Source: a virus
DNA: 23,983 nucleotides
IMG/VR virus record: IMGVR_UViG_3300027963_000336
Coordinates: 1 to 23,983 of that record
Direction: 5' to 3' (one strand)
Shown: in pieces, positions 12,653-19,098 of the stretch
Layout of the letters: the number at the start of each line of letters is the position of its first letter
Position numbering within the stretch: the stretch's first letter is position 1
Position numbers and translations under genes: made by a program
Notes under the pieces: generated by a model
Told to the model about the DNA's origin: nothing
The model's database searches: none
Seen by the model: only the letters and a program-made list of their open reading frames with translations

Positions 12653-12844
12653 ATGGAAGAACAAGAAGACCAAGTGATCTACGACTCAAGTCTGACCTTA
12701 GATCAACTTAAGCATATGTGGTGTTACATGGATGAAGAAGGTGCGGTAGAATTCACTCAGGAAGAAATCGACAAACTTGCCGATAACATTAATGATGCGA
12801 TTCACAACACCATTGAAGACTTCCTAAATCACCGGAACAACTAA
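12653..12844 (+). CDS. Hypothetical small acidic protein (paralogue of 8439 gene)
   Basis: 63 aa, beginning MEEQEDQVIYDSSLTLDQLK, site ACGACGAAGGGA. Shares its residue pattern with the 68-aa product at 8439 (V-x-Y, SLT/MT, FT..EIDKL, IND, EDFL). Return to the GACGAAGG type of ribosome-binding site marks the end of the ATTGGA cassette block. Coupled to the next gene by TAATG. Confidence 0.7.
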   Translation: MEEQEDQVIYDSSLTLDQLKHMWCYMDEEGAVEFTQEEIDKLADNINDAIHNTIEDFLNHRNN

Positions 12845-13083
12845 TGAGTAGCAACTATCCACCAGGCGTCTCTGGGTCTGAATGGCAGATTGCCGGCGCA
12901 GATGAGAGTGAAGGTATTCAAGAGCTTGACTGCGGCAATGACGAGTGCGATGCTTGTTATGAGGTTCCTAGCATCGAAGAGTACTCGCACGATACTGTCA
13001 CATGGTTTGCCGAGTGGGTGTGCAACAAATGCGGTGAGGAAAACTCACGCGAAGGTTGGTACAACCCAAACAATAATTTCTAA
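12844..13083 (+). CDS. Zinc-ribbon protein
   Basis: 79 aa. Cys set C-GNDE-C-DA-C (about 30-38) and CNKC (about 59-62) followed by GEENSREGWY, the layout of a small zinc ribbon. Starts in a TAATG overlap. Acidic; no enzymatic domain. May bind nucleic acid or a protein partner. Confidence 0.7.
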   Translation: MSSNYPPGVSGSEWQIAGADESEGIQELDCGNDECDACYEVPSIEEYSHDTVTWFAEWVCNKCGEENSREGWYNPNNNF

Positions 13084-13117
13084 ACCAAGTATGATTAACT
13101 TAACTAAAGGAGAGAAC

Positions 13118-13342
13118 GTGGAGTCTACTATTACTGAAGAAGTAGAAGTACTTGAGGAAGCACCCAAGGATTCCTACGGTTGGGTTCCTTGTGATTCCTG
13201 CCAGACAGCTCAGGCAATCTGGAAAGTAAAAGGGAACTCCGGAGCTGAGCTATTCTTCTGCGGTCATCATAAAAACAAGATGGAAGCTGGGCTTACCGCC
13301 TGGGCAAATGAATTTGTGGAGATAGTTTACTTAGACAAGTAA
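13118..13342 (+). CDS. DUF7455-like small zinc protein
   Basis: 74 aa from GTG at 13118, chosen for the AAAGGAGAG site 4-5 nt upstream; an ATG at 13091 has none. The body, PCDSCQTAQAIWKVKGNSGA then ELFFCGHH, matches the CDxC...A...SG.EL.FCGHH layout of the DUF7455 proteins frequent in actinobacteria and their phages. The Cys/His set should hold one zinc. Function unknown in the family. This is one of the better hints of an actinobacterial host. Confidence 0.75.
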   Translation: MESTITEEVEVLEEAPKDSYGWVPCDSCQTAQAIWKVKGNSGAELFFCGHHKNKMEAGLTAWANEFVEIVYLDK

Positions 13343-13354
13343 ACATGATATAAT
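13326..13354 (+). promoter_or_regulatory. Promoter for the 13384 run
   Basis: TTTACT (13326-13331) inside the preceding gene, 17-bp spacer, ATGATATAAT (TATAAT 13349-13354). Confidence 0.85.
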
Positions 13355-13383
13355 AGTACTAACAACGACGAAAGGACAAAGAA

Positions 13384-13674
13384 ATGAGCAACATCGCAAA
13401 TGGAACATCCCTACAAGGGTATGTCACAACTACAATGAGAGATCTCATTAAGGCATTTGACGAACCAACGTTCTACTACCCAGGTGACAAAGTTACCGTT
13501 GAATGGACCCACATGTTTTCAGATGGGTCTGTTGCGACAATCTATGATTGGAAACGCTACGATTTAGGTGCGCCTGACATGGATGAAGTTATGGAGTACA
13601 ACATTGGTGGATTTAACAAAGACGTGGTCGCGCTTGTAAAGAACGCGGTCCTCTCAAAAGAAGGGGCGATTTAA
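13384..13674 (+). CDS. Hypothetical phage protein
   Basis: 96 aa, site ACGACGAAAGGA. Core YYPGDKVTVEWTHMFSDGSV then ATIYDWKRYD is a beta-sheet pattern of small phage proteins where dGtvatIYdwK recurs; no function is known to me. The end is helical. First gene of a run continuing to 15061 without another clear promoter. Confidence 0.72.
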   Translation: MSNIANGTSLQGYVTTTMRDLIKAFDEPTFYYPGDKVTVEWTHMFSDGSVATIYDWKRYDLGAPDMDEVMEYNIGGFNKDVVALVKNAVLSKEGAI

Positions 13675-13675
13675 T

Positions 13676-13831
13676 ATGAACATCGAACTTACCGACAAAG
13701 ACGTAGAGTTAATTCTGCGCGCGCTTGGCAAAGAGAAAGCTTCCTGCCAAAATGCGGGATTCCATCACCTTGCCCACATGGTTTCAGATCTCCAAGCTCG
13801 TATTAAGAGTCAAGCGCAGGTGGCCGCATGA
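13676..13831 (+). CDS. Hypothetical small helical protein
   Basis: 51 aa, beginning MNIELTDKDVELILRALGKE; site AAGAAGGGGCG. Predicted two helices (ELTDKDVELILRALGKEKAS and HHLAHMVSDLQARI). This pattern is common among small phage proteins of unknown role. ATGA overlap with the next gene. Confidence 0.68.
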   Translation: MNIELTDKDVELILRALGKEKASCQNAGFHHLAHMVSDLQARIKSQAQVAA

Positions 13832-14037
13832 GTAGTGGCGGAGGAGACTTGTGTCACATGTGCGGATTCAATCAGTCTGAGCACGATGATATCTTTACAG
13901 GGAATGCGGTTACAGTTGCGACTGTAAAGCTTATCGCAGCGCAATTACCGGAAGATCTTGCCGAGGTACTAGACACAGTTATTACCGACTGGAGAACTCA
14001 CACTCTCCCTACGTGCGACCCACTAGCAATTAACTAA
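13828..14037 (+). CDS. Hypothetical protein with CxxC motif
   Basis: 69 aa. CHMCG near the N-terminus plus a His and a late Cys (TLPTCDP) may form a metal site; the remainder is helical. Starts at an ATGA overlap. Function unknown. Confidence 0.65.
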   Translation: MSSGGGDLCHMCGFNQSEHDDIFTGNAVTVATVKLIAAQLPEDLAEVLDTVITDWRTHTLPTCDPLAIN

Positions 14038-14046
14038 AGGAAACAA

Positions 14047-14628
14047 ATGATAGTAAAAAAAGAAGTTAGACAACACTTAGTGTTGCCGTTCGAAGCTACC
14101 GTTAAACTTGGTCTAATCAAAGACAAAGAAACTCGTGCAGCTTACGTGTACGCACTCCGCTGTAACAAGTGGACACTGCAAAGTCTTGCGAATGCAATGG
14201 GTCTTACCCGAGAGCGTATTCGTCAAATCGAATCATCAGCCCAGCCTTCTCTCGTTCTTAGCATTCTTGCTAATCCCGGAGAATTCCCTATGCCGTCTGT
14301 TCCACTTGAAGACGTTGAGGTTAAAGATGTGCATGTACCGATCTTGCCAAGCAAGGAGACTCTAGCTCGTTTACTTGAGCTACAACCTCTTGCACAGAAA
14401 GTTCGCTACGACCACAAACAATACCGAGCTGAAGCTGAAGAGTACAGCGCTTTAGTTTGGAAAGCTTACACGGTAGAAAAAGTTACTCTGTACCGTCTTG
14501 CTAAATGCCTTGGGGTTACTCATGGAGCTCTACGCTTTCGATTAGCTCGTTACGGATACTTGCAACCTAAGACTGGTAAGAGCACTTGCTATACGCCAGT
14601 CAAGACAGCTAATCGAGTTTCTCAATGA
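14047..14628 (+). CDS. Double-HTH regulator with sigma-70 region 4-like motif
   Basis: 193 aa, site AACTAAAGGAA. Residues about 42-62 (WTLQSLANAMGLTRERIRQIE) match the helix-turn-helix of sigma-70 region 4, including the R-E-R-I-R-Q-I-E recognition helix. A second HTH-like unit lies at about 145-170 (VTLYRLAKCLGVTHGALRFRLARYGY). There is no region 2, so it is not a complete sigma factor. It may bind promoter -35 DNA, act with host RNA polymerase, or be an ordinary regulator. Confidence 0.78.
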   Translation: MIVKKEVRQHLVLPFEATVKLGLIKDKETRAAYVYALRCNKWTLQSLANAMGLTRERIRQIESSAQPSLVLSILANPGEFPMPSVPLEDVEVKDVHVPILPSKETLARLLELQPLAQKVRYDHKQYRAEAEEYSALVWKAYTVEKVTLYRLAKCLGVTHGALRFRLARYGYLQPKTGKSTCYTPVKTANRVSQ

Positions 14629-14789
14629 GTAGCTTATACGATCTTGTAAATGTGTTCGACCCACAAGGAAAATGGCTGGGTGAGTTCATCAATGAAACTG
14701 TAGCAAAGGATTGGCTGCACAAACACAAGATGGATTTAGCAACCCATGAGATTTCTAAGAGACGACCAGAATGGAAGAGAGAATCATGA
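14625..14789 (+). CDS. Hypothetical small basic protein
   Basis: 54 aa, beginning MSSLYDLVNVFDPQGKWLGE; ATGA overlaps at both ends. VFDPQGKWLGEFINETVAKD and a Trp/His/Lys-rich end suggest a small folded domain, not recognised. Confidence 0.6.
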   Translation: MSSLYDLVNVFDPQGKWLGEFINETVAKDWLHKHKMDLATHEISKRRPEWKRES

Positions 14790-15061
14790 ACGCCGATAAG
14801 CTAGAAATTGTAGATATGGATACTCACCGAAATGGAGTTGGTGGGATGCCGTTCACTGTAGCTCTCGTTGATGACCCTGAACAGTCAGACACGAAGCTGG
14901 TCATCATGTTTAAGGCCGAAGGACACACTGCGGTCCTGTCCCTAAACAAACTAATGGAAGAAGACATCTCGTTCGGGACAAACTCCTGGAGGGGTGACCA
15001 ATACGAATTTGCCCTACGCCCGGAGATGTGGCCGGATGAGGAAGACGTTACCGACGAGTAA
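14786..15061 (+). CDS. Hypothetical acidic protein
   Basis: 91 aa; start at the ATGA overlap with GGAAGAGAG upstream. Beta-rich (MPFTVALVDDPEQSDTKLVI) with a tail WPDEEDVTDE. Last gene of the 13384 run. No family recognised. Confidence 0.7.
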   Translation: MNADKLEIVDMDTHRNGVGGMPFTVALVDDPEQSDTKLVIMFKAEGHTAVLSLNKLMEEDISFGTNSWRGDQYEFALRPEMWPDEEDVTDE

Positions 15062-15063
15062 GG

Positions 15064-15092
15064 TTTACTTTCTACCACCACCATGTTATAAT
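15064..15092 (+). promoter_or_regulatory. Promoter for the 15133 gene
   Basis: TTTACT (15064-15069), 17-bp spacer, ATGT-TATAAT (15087-15092). Confidence 0.85.
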
Positions 15093-15099
15093 TAACCTA

Positions 15100-15114
15100 T
15101 CAGCCAAGGTGGCT
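15100..15114 (+). promoter_or_regulatory. 5' leader hairpin
   Basis: CAGCCA-AGG-TGGCTG, a perfect 6-bp stem at the predicted transcription start, ahead of AAAAGGAAAG. Confidence 0.55.
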
Positions 15115-15132
15115 GGTAGAAAAGGAAAGAAA

Positions 15133-15312
15133 ATGTTCAAAGGATTAGTCAAGGACAGCGCGGTTCTATACGCCGGTGTCAAACTGGCTAAGCGCGGACG
15201 CGGTCGTTCAGAACGTGGCGAGGTAGAGATTCAGCCCCTCCCTGAAAACTTAATCAAGTTCCTAGATGAAAAGTACGAAGCCTTGTGCAAGGTAATGTAC
15301 TCAAAGAAGTAA
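15133..15312 (+). CDS. Hypothetical small basic protein
   Basis: 59 aa, beginning MFKGLVKDSAVLYAGVKLAK; ATG at 15133 fits the AAAAGGAAAG site, whereas GTG at 15109 lies in the leader hairpin. A short hydrophobic start and a basic RGRGRSERG stretch, then an acidic helix. Could touch nucleic acid or membrane; unassigned. Confidence 0.65.
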   Translation: MFKGLVKDSAVLYAGVKLAKRGRGRSERGEVEIQPLPENLIKFLDEKYEALCKVMYSKK

Positions 15313-15324
15313 ACCTGATATAAT
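15296..15324 (+). promoter_or_regulatory. Promoter for the 15353-16410 run
   Basis: TGTACT (15296-15301) inside the preceding gene, 17-bp spacer, TGATATAAT (TATAAT 15319-15324). Confidence 0.85.
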
Positions 15325-15352
15325 AGTAATACCAAACGACGAAGGGATAAAA

Positions 15353-15520
15353 ATGGAAAAAACATGTAAGGTTATTAACTGCGAAAACACTTCGCTAGTT
15401 TACTCGGGTACAGATGCTCTTTGTCTCGGTGGAATTCCTACTGAAACATACTGCTACACATGCGCTAATGCGTACAACCAAATTGATGCGGCAATGACGC
15501 AGTTGCGAGTTGCAAGCTAA
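15353..15520 (+). CDS. Small four-cysteine zinc protein
   Basis: 55 aa, beginning MEKTCKVINCENTSLVYSGT, site ACGACGAAGGGA. Cys pairs C5/C10 and, later, C24 plus CYTC can form one zinc site. Short helical tail. Function unknown. Confidence 0.68.
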   Translation: MEKTCKVINCENTSLVYSGTDALCLGGIPTETYCYTCANAYNQIDAAMTQLRVAS

Positions 15521-15523
15521 GTA

Positions 15524-15829
15524 ATGATAACTATCGTCGAGTGCTCTCGCTGCCAAGACCCACAGGTATTCCAACCCATGTCAATGGATTCGAGCATACC
15601 CGTGGCTCTGGAGCTATCACTTGATGGTGGGTACATGATGTTCGTAGATAACATCTACGCTGCAGGTGCGGAGAACCCTCTGCAATTTATGCTCTGTCAT
15701 AAATGTGCACATGAGTTTACCAAATTCATGCGTATACCGGAAAAAACAGTGACAAACTGGCATCCTAAAACAGAGGATACCTACTGCAATGGCTGGTCTA
15801 TTAACTGGGAGGAAAACCAATGGTACTAG
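15524..15829 (+). CDS. Hypothetical protein with paired CxxC motifs
   Basis: 101 aa, three bases after the previous stop. CSRC (8-11) and CHKC (about 58-61) flank a beta-rich middle (VALELSLDGGYMMFVDN), so a zinc ribbon with a long insertion is likely. The tail has an aromatic stretch (CNGWSINWEENQWY). No strong ribosome-binding site; probably coupled. Overlaps the next start. Confidence 0.65.
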   Translation: MITIVECSRCQDPQVFQPMSMDSSIPVALELSLDGGYMMFVDNIYAAGAENPLQFMLCHKCAHEFTKFMRIPEKTVTNWHPKTEDTYCNGWSINWEENQWY

Positions 15830-15981
15830 AGTCTACGGATATACTTGCAATTATCATCGCACTATCGGGCGCATGCCTCGTGATGATTCTTTCAATACGT
15901 GACAATCGAGCTTTACGTATGGAAATCAACGAGCTTAAGAAATCTCTTGAGCTAAAGACAAAGACGAAAGGCACCAAATGA
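15820..15981 (+). CDS. Small single-pass membrane protein
   Basis: 53 aa, beginning MVLESTDILAIIIALSGACL. One hydrophobic helix (about 8-24) followed by a basic helix (RDNRALRMEINELKKSLELK). GGGAGGAAAAC precedes the ATG, a good site. ATGA overlap with the next gene. Type I or III topology cannot be judged; role unknown. Confidence 0.65.
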   Translation: MVLESTDILAIIIALSGACLVMILSIRDNRALRMEINELKKSLELKTKTKGTK

Positions 15982-16220
15982 TAGTAGCAACACTACATAA
16001 GAGCAAGGCACCGAACGCTGCGTGGTTAGTTACAGTTAAGGACATTGACTCAGGCGAAGCACGTTACGGTGCATTCAAATCTCTTGGACCAGCCAAGCGT
16101 GAGGCAGTCCTCTACGCTAGCTCGTTCCTTGACACAGATCGAAAGCGGCTACCTTGGGTAGAAGACGAAGTTCAAGCAGCTGAAGGTATCGGATACTTCC
16201 GTGCAGAGGTCGATGCTTAA
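15978..16220 (+). CDS. Hypothetical protein
   Basis: 80 aa, site AGACGAAAGGC. Beta-alpha pattern (AAWLVTVKDIDSGEARYGAF, then GPAKREAVLYASSFLD). No known family. Ends overlapping the next start by eight bases. Confidence 0.7.
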   Translation: MIVATLHKSKAPNAAWLVTVKDIDSGEARYGAFKSLGPAKREAVLYASSFLDTDRKRLPWVEDEVQAAEGIGYFRAEVDA

Positions 16221-16410
16221 TTCTCAGATAGCCGAGCAGACAAGAGCCGTGGATGAACTGTCCACGTCTCCTTGTCAATGCTTGGTCTATCACCCTAAGG
16301 GTGCTTCCAAAGAGTGGGAGCGAGTTTATCAAGACTGGACCCGTACCGGGAAAACCAGTATGCAACTGACTGCCCAATTATTCGGGCACTGCCCTAGCCA
16401 AACAGTCTAG
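16213..16410 (+). CDS. Hypothetical small protein
   Basis: 65 aa, beginning MLNSQIAEQTRAVDELSTSP. ATG at 16213 overlaps the preceding stop (ATGCTTAA) with AGAGG upstream. CQC near residue 21 and a late Cys; otherwise featureless. Moderately supported by coupling. Confidence 0.5.
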   Translation: MLNSQIAEQTRAVDELSTSPCQCLVYHPKGASKEWERVYQDWTRTGKTSMQLTAQLFGHCPSQTV

Positions 16411-16439
16411 TTTACTTTTATCAGTATACCTGATATAAT
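16411..16439 (+). promoter_or_regulatory. Promoter for the 16468 gene
   Basis: TTTACT (16411-16416), 17-bp spacer, TGATATAAT (TATAAT 16434-16439). Confidence 0.87.
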
Positions 16440-16467
16440 AGTACTACACTGACGGAAAGGAACAAAA

Positions 16468-16800
16468 ATGGACATAGATGTAATCATCGCCGGCGTTAAT
16501 GCGGGTGTATACGATTCTTCCTTAGCCAGACTAAAGGAAGCAATCGAGGATCGTCTTACTGCATCTCGCAGTGAACGCACCATCAATGATTACCACATAG
16601 GTGATACGGTAGTATTCAACAGTCTTACTGGGACTCGTTACATGGTAGGTCAAAAAGCTACCGTGGTAAGCAAGAAACAGAAGAAGGTTGTGGTTAAACT
16701 TGTAACACCTACAGGCAGATTTGCACGGGTTAATCCAATCACCCGTGACGTAGAATCCGCACTGGTAACAGTACCTGTTGCGATAATAGACCTAGTCTAA
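16468..16800 (+). CDS. Hypothetical protein with SH3/KOW-like segment
   Basis: 110 aa, site TGACGGAAAGGA. An N-terminal helix (about 1-38) precedes DYHIGDTVVFNS...YMVGQKATVVSKKQ then KKVVVKLVTPTGRF, a beta-barrel pattern seen in SH3/KOW-like RNA- or protein-binding domains. The assignment is by pattern only. Confidence 0.65.
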   Translation: MDIDVIIAGVNAGVYDSSLARLKEAIEDRLTASRSERTINDYHIGDTVVFNSLTGTRYMVGQKATVVSKKQKKVVVKLVTPTGRFARVNPITRDVESALVTVPVAIIDLV

Positions 16801-16807
16801 AGACAAA

Positions 16808-16847
16808 GGTTAAACGTTTGGGTTATATTTAACCCAGGCGTTTAGCC
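16808..16847 (+). promoter_or_regulatory. Long hairpin ahead of the proteasome-like gene
   Basis: An 18-bp stem (GGTTAAACG...TGGGTTA with TAACCCA...CGTTTAGCC, a few T-G pairs) with a 4-nt loop TATT. Only TCTTTT follows. It may terminate the 16468 transcript partly, or control the downstream ribosome-binding site, which begins ten bases later. Confidence 0.6.
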
Positions 16848-16869
16848 AGGTCTTTTGGAGAGGGAACCA

Positions 16870-17436
16870 GTGACTACACTTGCAGCAATACAAGGTGATG
16901 GCTGGTCCGTTCTTGGTTGTGATTCACGAGCATCTGATGAAGGTGGTCGATACATGGATCTTGCTACGCATAAAATCGTGCAGAACAACGGAGCGTTAAT
17001 TGCTGTCTCCGGTGCATCACGCGGTGGCAACATTGCTCAATTTGGTTGGAAGGCGCCTAAGCCTACTCGAACTGAAAACCTAGACATCTTTATGACTAAG
17101 AAGTTCATACCTTCACTTAGAAAAGCATTTCAAGACTCTGGGTACGAAGGTAAGGACGACGGAGCAGCTGCGGAGCATGACTCGAACCTAATTATTTCAG
17201 TTCAGGGAGTTATCTATCCAATTTTTAATGACTACTCTTGGGATAGAGAAGCTAGGAACGTTTATTACTCCGGTAGCGGAGGAGACATCGCACTTGGAGC
17301 TTTAGAAGCTCTAAGCTATCGAAAAGCGAAGACTCCTGAAGCTGCGGAGAAGATCTTGCGTCGAGCTATTGAAATAGCGATTCAGCACGACATCTACTCC
17401 GGTGGAGAGATCCACACCTTCGTGCAGCAAGAGTAG
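16870..17436 (+). CDS. Proteasome beta-subunit / HslV-like Ntn-hydrolase
   Basis: 188 aa from GTG at 16870, chosen because GGAGAGGG lies 5 nt upstream and it puts Thr-Thr-Leu directly after the initiator Met; TTG at 16855 lies in the ribosome-binding site itself. After Met removal Thr1 would be the nucleophile. Counting from it, D17 falls exactly in LGCDSRA and Lys34 in THKIVQNNGALIAVSG matches catalytic Lys33. YYSGSGGDIALGALEAL and HDIYSGGEIHTFV match the Ser129 and Asp166/Ser169 elements. So all key residues are present, with no propeptide. Actinobacteria have their own proteasome; a phage version might process capsid proteins or degrade host proteins (inference). No AAA+ partner is adjacent. 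Confidence 0.85.
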   Translation: MTTLAAIQGDGWSVLGCDSRASDEGGRYMDLATHKIVQNNGALIAVSGASRGGNIAQFGWKAPKPTRTENLDIFMTKKFIPSLRKAFQDSGYEGKDDGAAAEHDSNLIISVQGVIYPIFNDYSWDREARNVYYSGSGGDIALGALEALSYRKAKTPEAAEKILRRAIEIAIQHDIYSGGEIHTFVQQE

Positions 17437-17459
17437 TGGTACTCGCGGGTAACATAACC

Positions 17460-17468
17460 TGATATAAT
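17460..17468 (+). promoter_or_regulatory. Extended -10 promoter for the phosphatase/deacetylase pair
   Basis: CCTGATATAATAGATAC with TATAAT at 17463-17468; -35 position weak (TACTCG). Confidence 0.78.
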
Positions 17469-17504
17469 AGATACATAATGACAAATGACAAAGGAGACAA
17501 ACAC

Positions 17505-18023
17505 ATGGCAAGCATTATCGAAGAAGGGTATGCCCCAAAACACGAGCTAGACAGCTGGGACTTCCCTCTATGGAGTGAGATCCTGCCTGGTCTCTGGGTC
17601 GGTGGCACCGATGATAACGACACAATCGAAACATCTGCCAACACACGCTTGAGCCGTGAAATCACAAAGGACGATTTTGATACGGTAGTTACATTGTACG
17701 CTTGGGCAAAGCCAGCCGACTGGTTAGTTGACGAGCTACGTTTTGGTTTTTATGATTCTAACATCGAGCACATCGACTGGGAAAAGCTTTCGCGTGTAGT
17801 TGAATATGCGCACACAGCTTGGAAATCTGGTAACAAAACTTTAATTCGTTGCCAAGCTGGGCTCAACCGTTCTGGTCTGACTACAGCTCTCGTTCTTATG
17901 CGGGAAGGCTATGAAGCTGCAGATGCAATTTCTCTAATGCGTAGCAAGCGAACAAACTATGTTCTTTGCAATGCGGACTTTGAAAAGCACCTGCTCCAGC
18001 TAGGAGCACCGGATGCCGAGTAA
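17505..18023 (+). CDS. Dual-specificity-type protein phosphatase
   Basis: 172 aa from ATG at 17505, supported by AAAGGAGAC; the ATG at 17478 has no site. The P-loop I-R-C116-Q-A-G-L-N-R122-S-G fits the Cys-x5-Arg signature of DSP/PTP phosphatases (His before Cys is replaced by Arg). D84 in GFYDSNIEHID could be the general acid. The N-terminus SEILPGLWVGGTDDND matches the usual start of DSP domains (I.pgLylGg). Likely a soluble phosphatase acting on phosphoprotein, RNA 5' ends or nucleotides. Its last 11 bases overlap the deacetylase-like gene. Confidence 0.85.
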   Translation: MASIIEEGYAPKHELDSWDFPLWSEILPGLWVGGTDDNDTIETSANTRLSREITKDDFDTVVTLYAWAKPADWLVDELRFGFYDSNIEHIDWEKLSRVVEYAHTAWKSGNKTLIRCQAGLNRSGLTTALVLMREGYEAADAISLMRSKRTNYVLCNADFEKHLLQLGAPDAE

Positions 18024-18933
18024 ACTACATGTAGCTTATGATGATGTCTATTTGAAGTGGAAGCTTGGGACTGAAGGCGATAGCCATCCGACTAATCCTA
18101 TGCGAGCTAAGCTTGCGACAGATCTTCTTTCAGAAGAATTTGATATCGAGCTTGTCACGCCTAATGCGACAGAGGTAGATCGAGATCGAGTACAGCTCGT
18201 ACACGATTTACATTATGTTTCTAAGGTGCTGGATGATGGGCACTGCGGAGAGTGGCGTCCAAACAGTCTTGAAAAAGGTCAGGTTGCCTTAGAGATGTTT
18301 GCGGGCACAGTTCGCCTTGTTGAGAAGATCTTGGCTGGCGAAGCAAAGGTTGCGTTTAATCCTCAGGGAGCTAAGCACCACGCACAGTACGAGCATAGCT
18401 CCGGGTTCTGCGTGTTCAACGACATGGCTTGGGCTGCTCGTCAATTTGACCTCAAAGGGTTGCGGCCTATGTACATCGACTGGGATGCGCATCATGGTGA
18501 TGGCGTAGAGAATCTTTTACGAGATCACTATGATATTGTTACTGCAAGTATCCACGATGGAACTATCTTTCCAGGCACTGGCAGAAGCGGGCATTCACCA
18601 GACGAAGGAGTCTACAACTGGGCGCTACCGGCGAACAGCGGTGATGAAGCTTTCAAGAAGGCAATGGATGAGATCGAAGCACTAGCAGATGAGATCAAGC
18701 CAGATGTTATTCTTCTAGCTACGGGAGCTGATGCGCACAGGACAGATCCTCTGTCTACCTTGCAATTTGATTATCCTGGATATGAGTATGCGGCTAAGGC
18801 TGTAGCTCGTATAGCTAATAAGCATTCACAAGGTAGAGTACTTATTGGTGGAGCTGGTGGATACCAACCACTTGAGCACACTCCGGTAATTTGGGCAAAG
18901 GTTGTTTCGCAGATTTATCGAGACATTTCCTGA
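18013..18933 (+). CDS. Histone-deacetylase/AcuC-fold zinc hydrolase
   Basis: 306 aa. The arginase/deacetylase fold signature is complete: GAKHHA (H122, H123), GFCVFND, the zinc site IDWDAHHGDG (D158, H160), the third ligand in TGADAHRTDPL (D240) and the transition-state Tyr in GGAGGY (Y284). Family members remove acyl groups from Lys or polyamines; the bacterial AcuC relative deacetylates acetyl-CoA synthetase. Overlap of 11 nt with the phosphatase suggests linked expression. The stop TGA is the TGA of the next promoter's TGATATAAT. A phage copy could strip acetyl groups from host proteins or polyamines (inference). Confidence 0.88.
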   Translation: MPSKLHVAYDDVYLKWKLGTEGDSHPTNPMRAKLATDLLSEEFDIELVTPNATEVDRDRVQLVHDLHYVSKVLDDGHCGEWRPNSLEKGQVALEMFAGTVRLVEKILAGEAKVAFNPQGAKHHAQYEHSSGFCVFNDMAWAARQFDLKGLRPMYIDWDAHHGDGVENLLRDHYDIVTASIHDGTIFPGTGRSGHSPDEGVYNWALPANSGDEAFKKAMDEIEALADEIKPDVILLATGADAHRTDPLSTLQFDYPGYEYAAKAVARIANKHSQGRVLIGGAGGYQPLEHTPVIWAKVVSQIYRDIS

Positions 18934-18939
18934 TATAAT
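18931..18939 (+). promoter_or_regulatory. Promoter for sRNA2, overlapping a stop codon
   Basis: CCTGATATAAT with TATAAT at 18934-18939; the TGA (18931-18933) is the stop of the deacetylase-like gene. No -35. Predicted start about 18946. Confidence 0.75.
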
Positions 18940-18945
18940 TATCCT

Positions 18946-19081
18946 ACTCGACTGGTTTAAGCTATTAGTCCACGTCGAGGGTCTCCCTGGTGGCGTACTC
19001 CAATCCACCATCAGGTGATGACATCCTTTCTCAGGTAGAGAAGAAGCTAGGCGGCTAAAACCGTCTAGCTTTTTCTTTTTT
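18946..19081 (+). ncRNA. sRNA2: small RNA with the same anti-Shine-Dalgarno loop as sRNA1
   Basis: About 136 nt between a promoter and a terminator with no gene. Hairpin 1: CTCGACTGG with CCACGTCGAG near the 5' end. Hairpin 2: TGGTGG (18988-18993) / CCACCA (19005-19010) with loop CGTACTCCAAT, carrying the 13-mer GTACTCCAATCCA (18995-19007), identical to 9909-9921 in sRNA1. Hairpin 3: CTTTCTC/GAGAAG. Last is the terminator. Outside the 13-mer, sequence similarity to sRNA1 is not evident, so the loop seems to be the conserved part. Confidence 0.75.
19044..19081 (+). terminator. Intrinsic terminator of sRNA2
   Basis: AAGCTAGGCGG-CTAAAA-CCGTCTAGCTT (11 bp, one wobble) followed by TTTTCTTTTTT. 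Confidence 0.9.
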
Positions 19082-19083
19082 AA

Positions 19084-19097
19084 TGTACTATAGTACA
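19084..19097 (+). promoter_or_regulatory. Palindrome and probable late promoter of the terminase gene
   Basis: TGTACTATAGTACA is a perfect 14-bp palindrome ending one base before the ATG. It contains TACTAT (19086-19091), a -10 box whose start point would be at or next to the start codon. It may be an operator over a leaderless promoter. Confidence 0.6.
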
Positions 19098-19098
19098 C

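Noticed and set aside
16855-16860. TTGGAG before the proteasome-like gene as an sRNA target
   Set aside because: Only six bases match the loop motif, and the leader lacks the small hairpin of the target family; too weak to list as a target.
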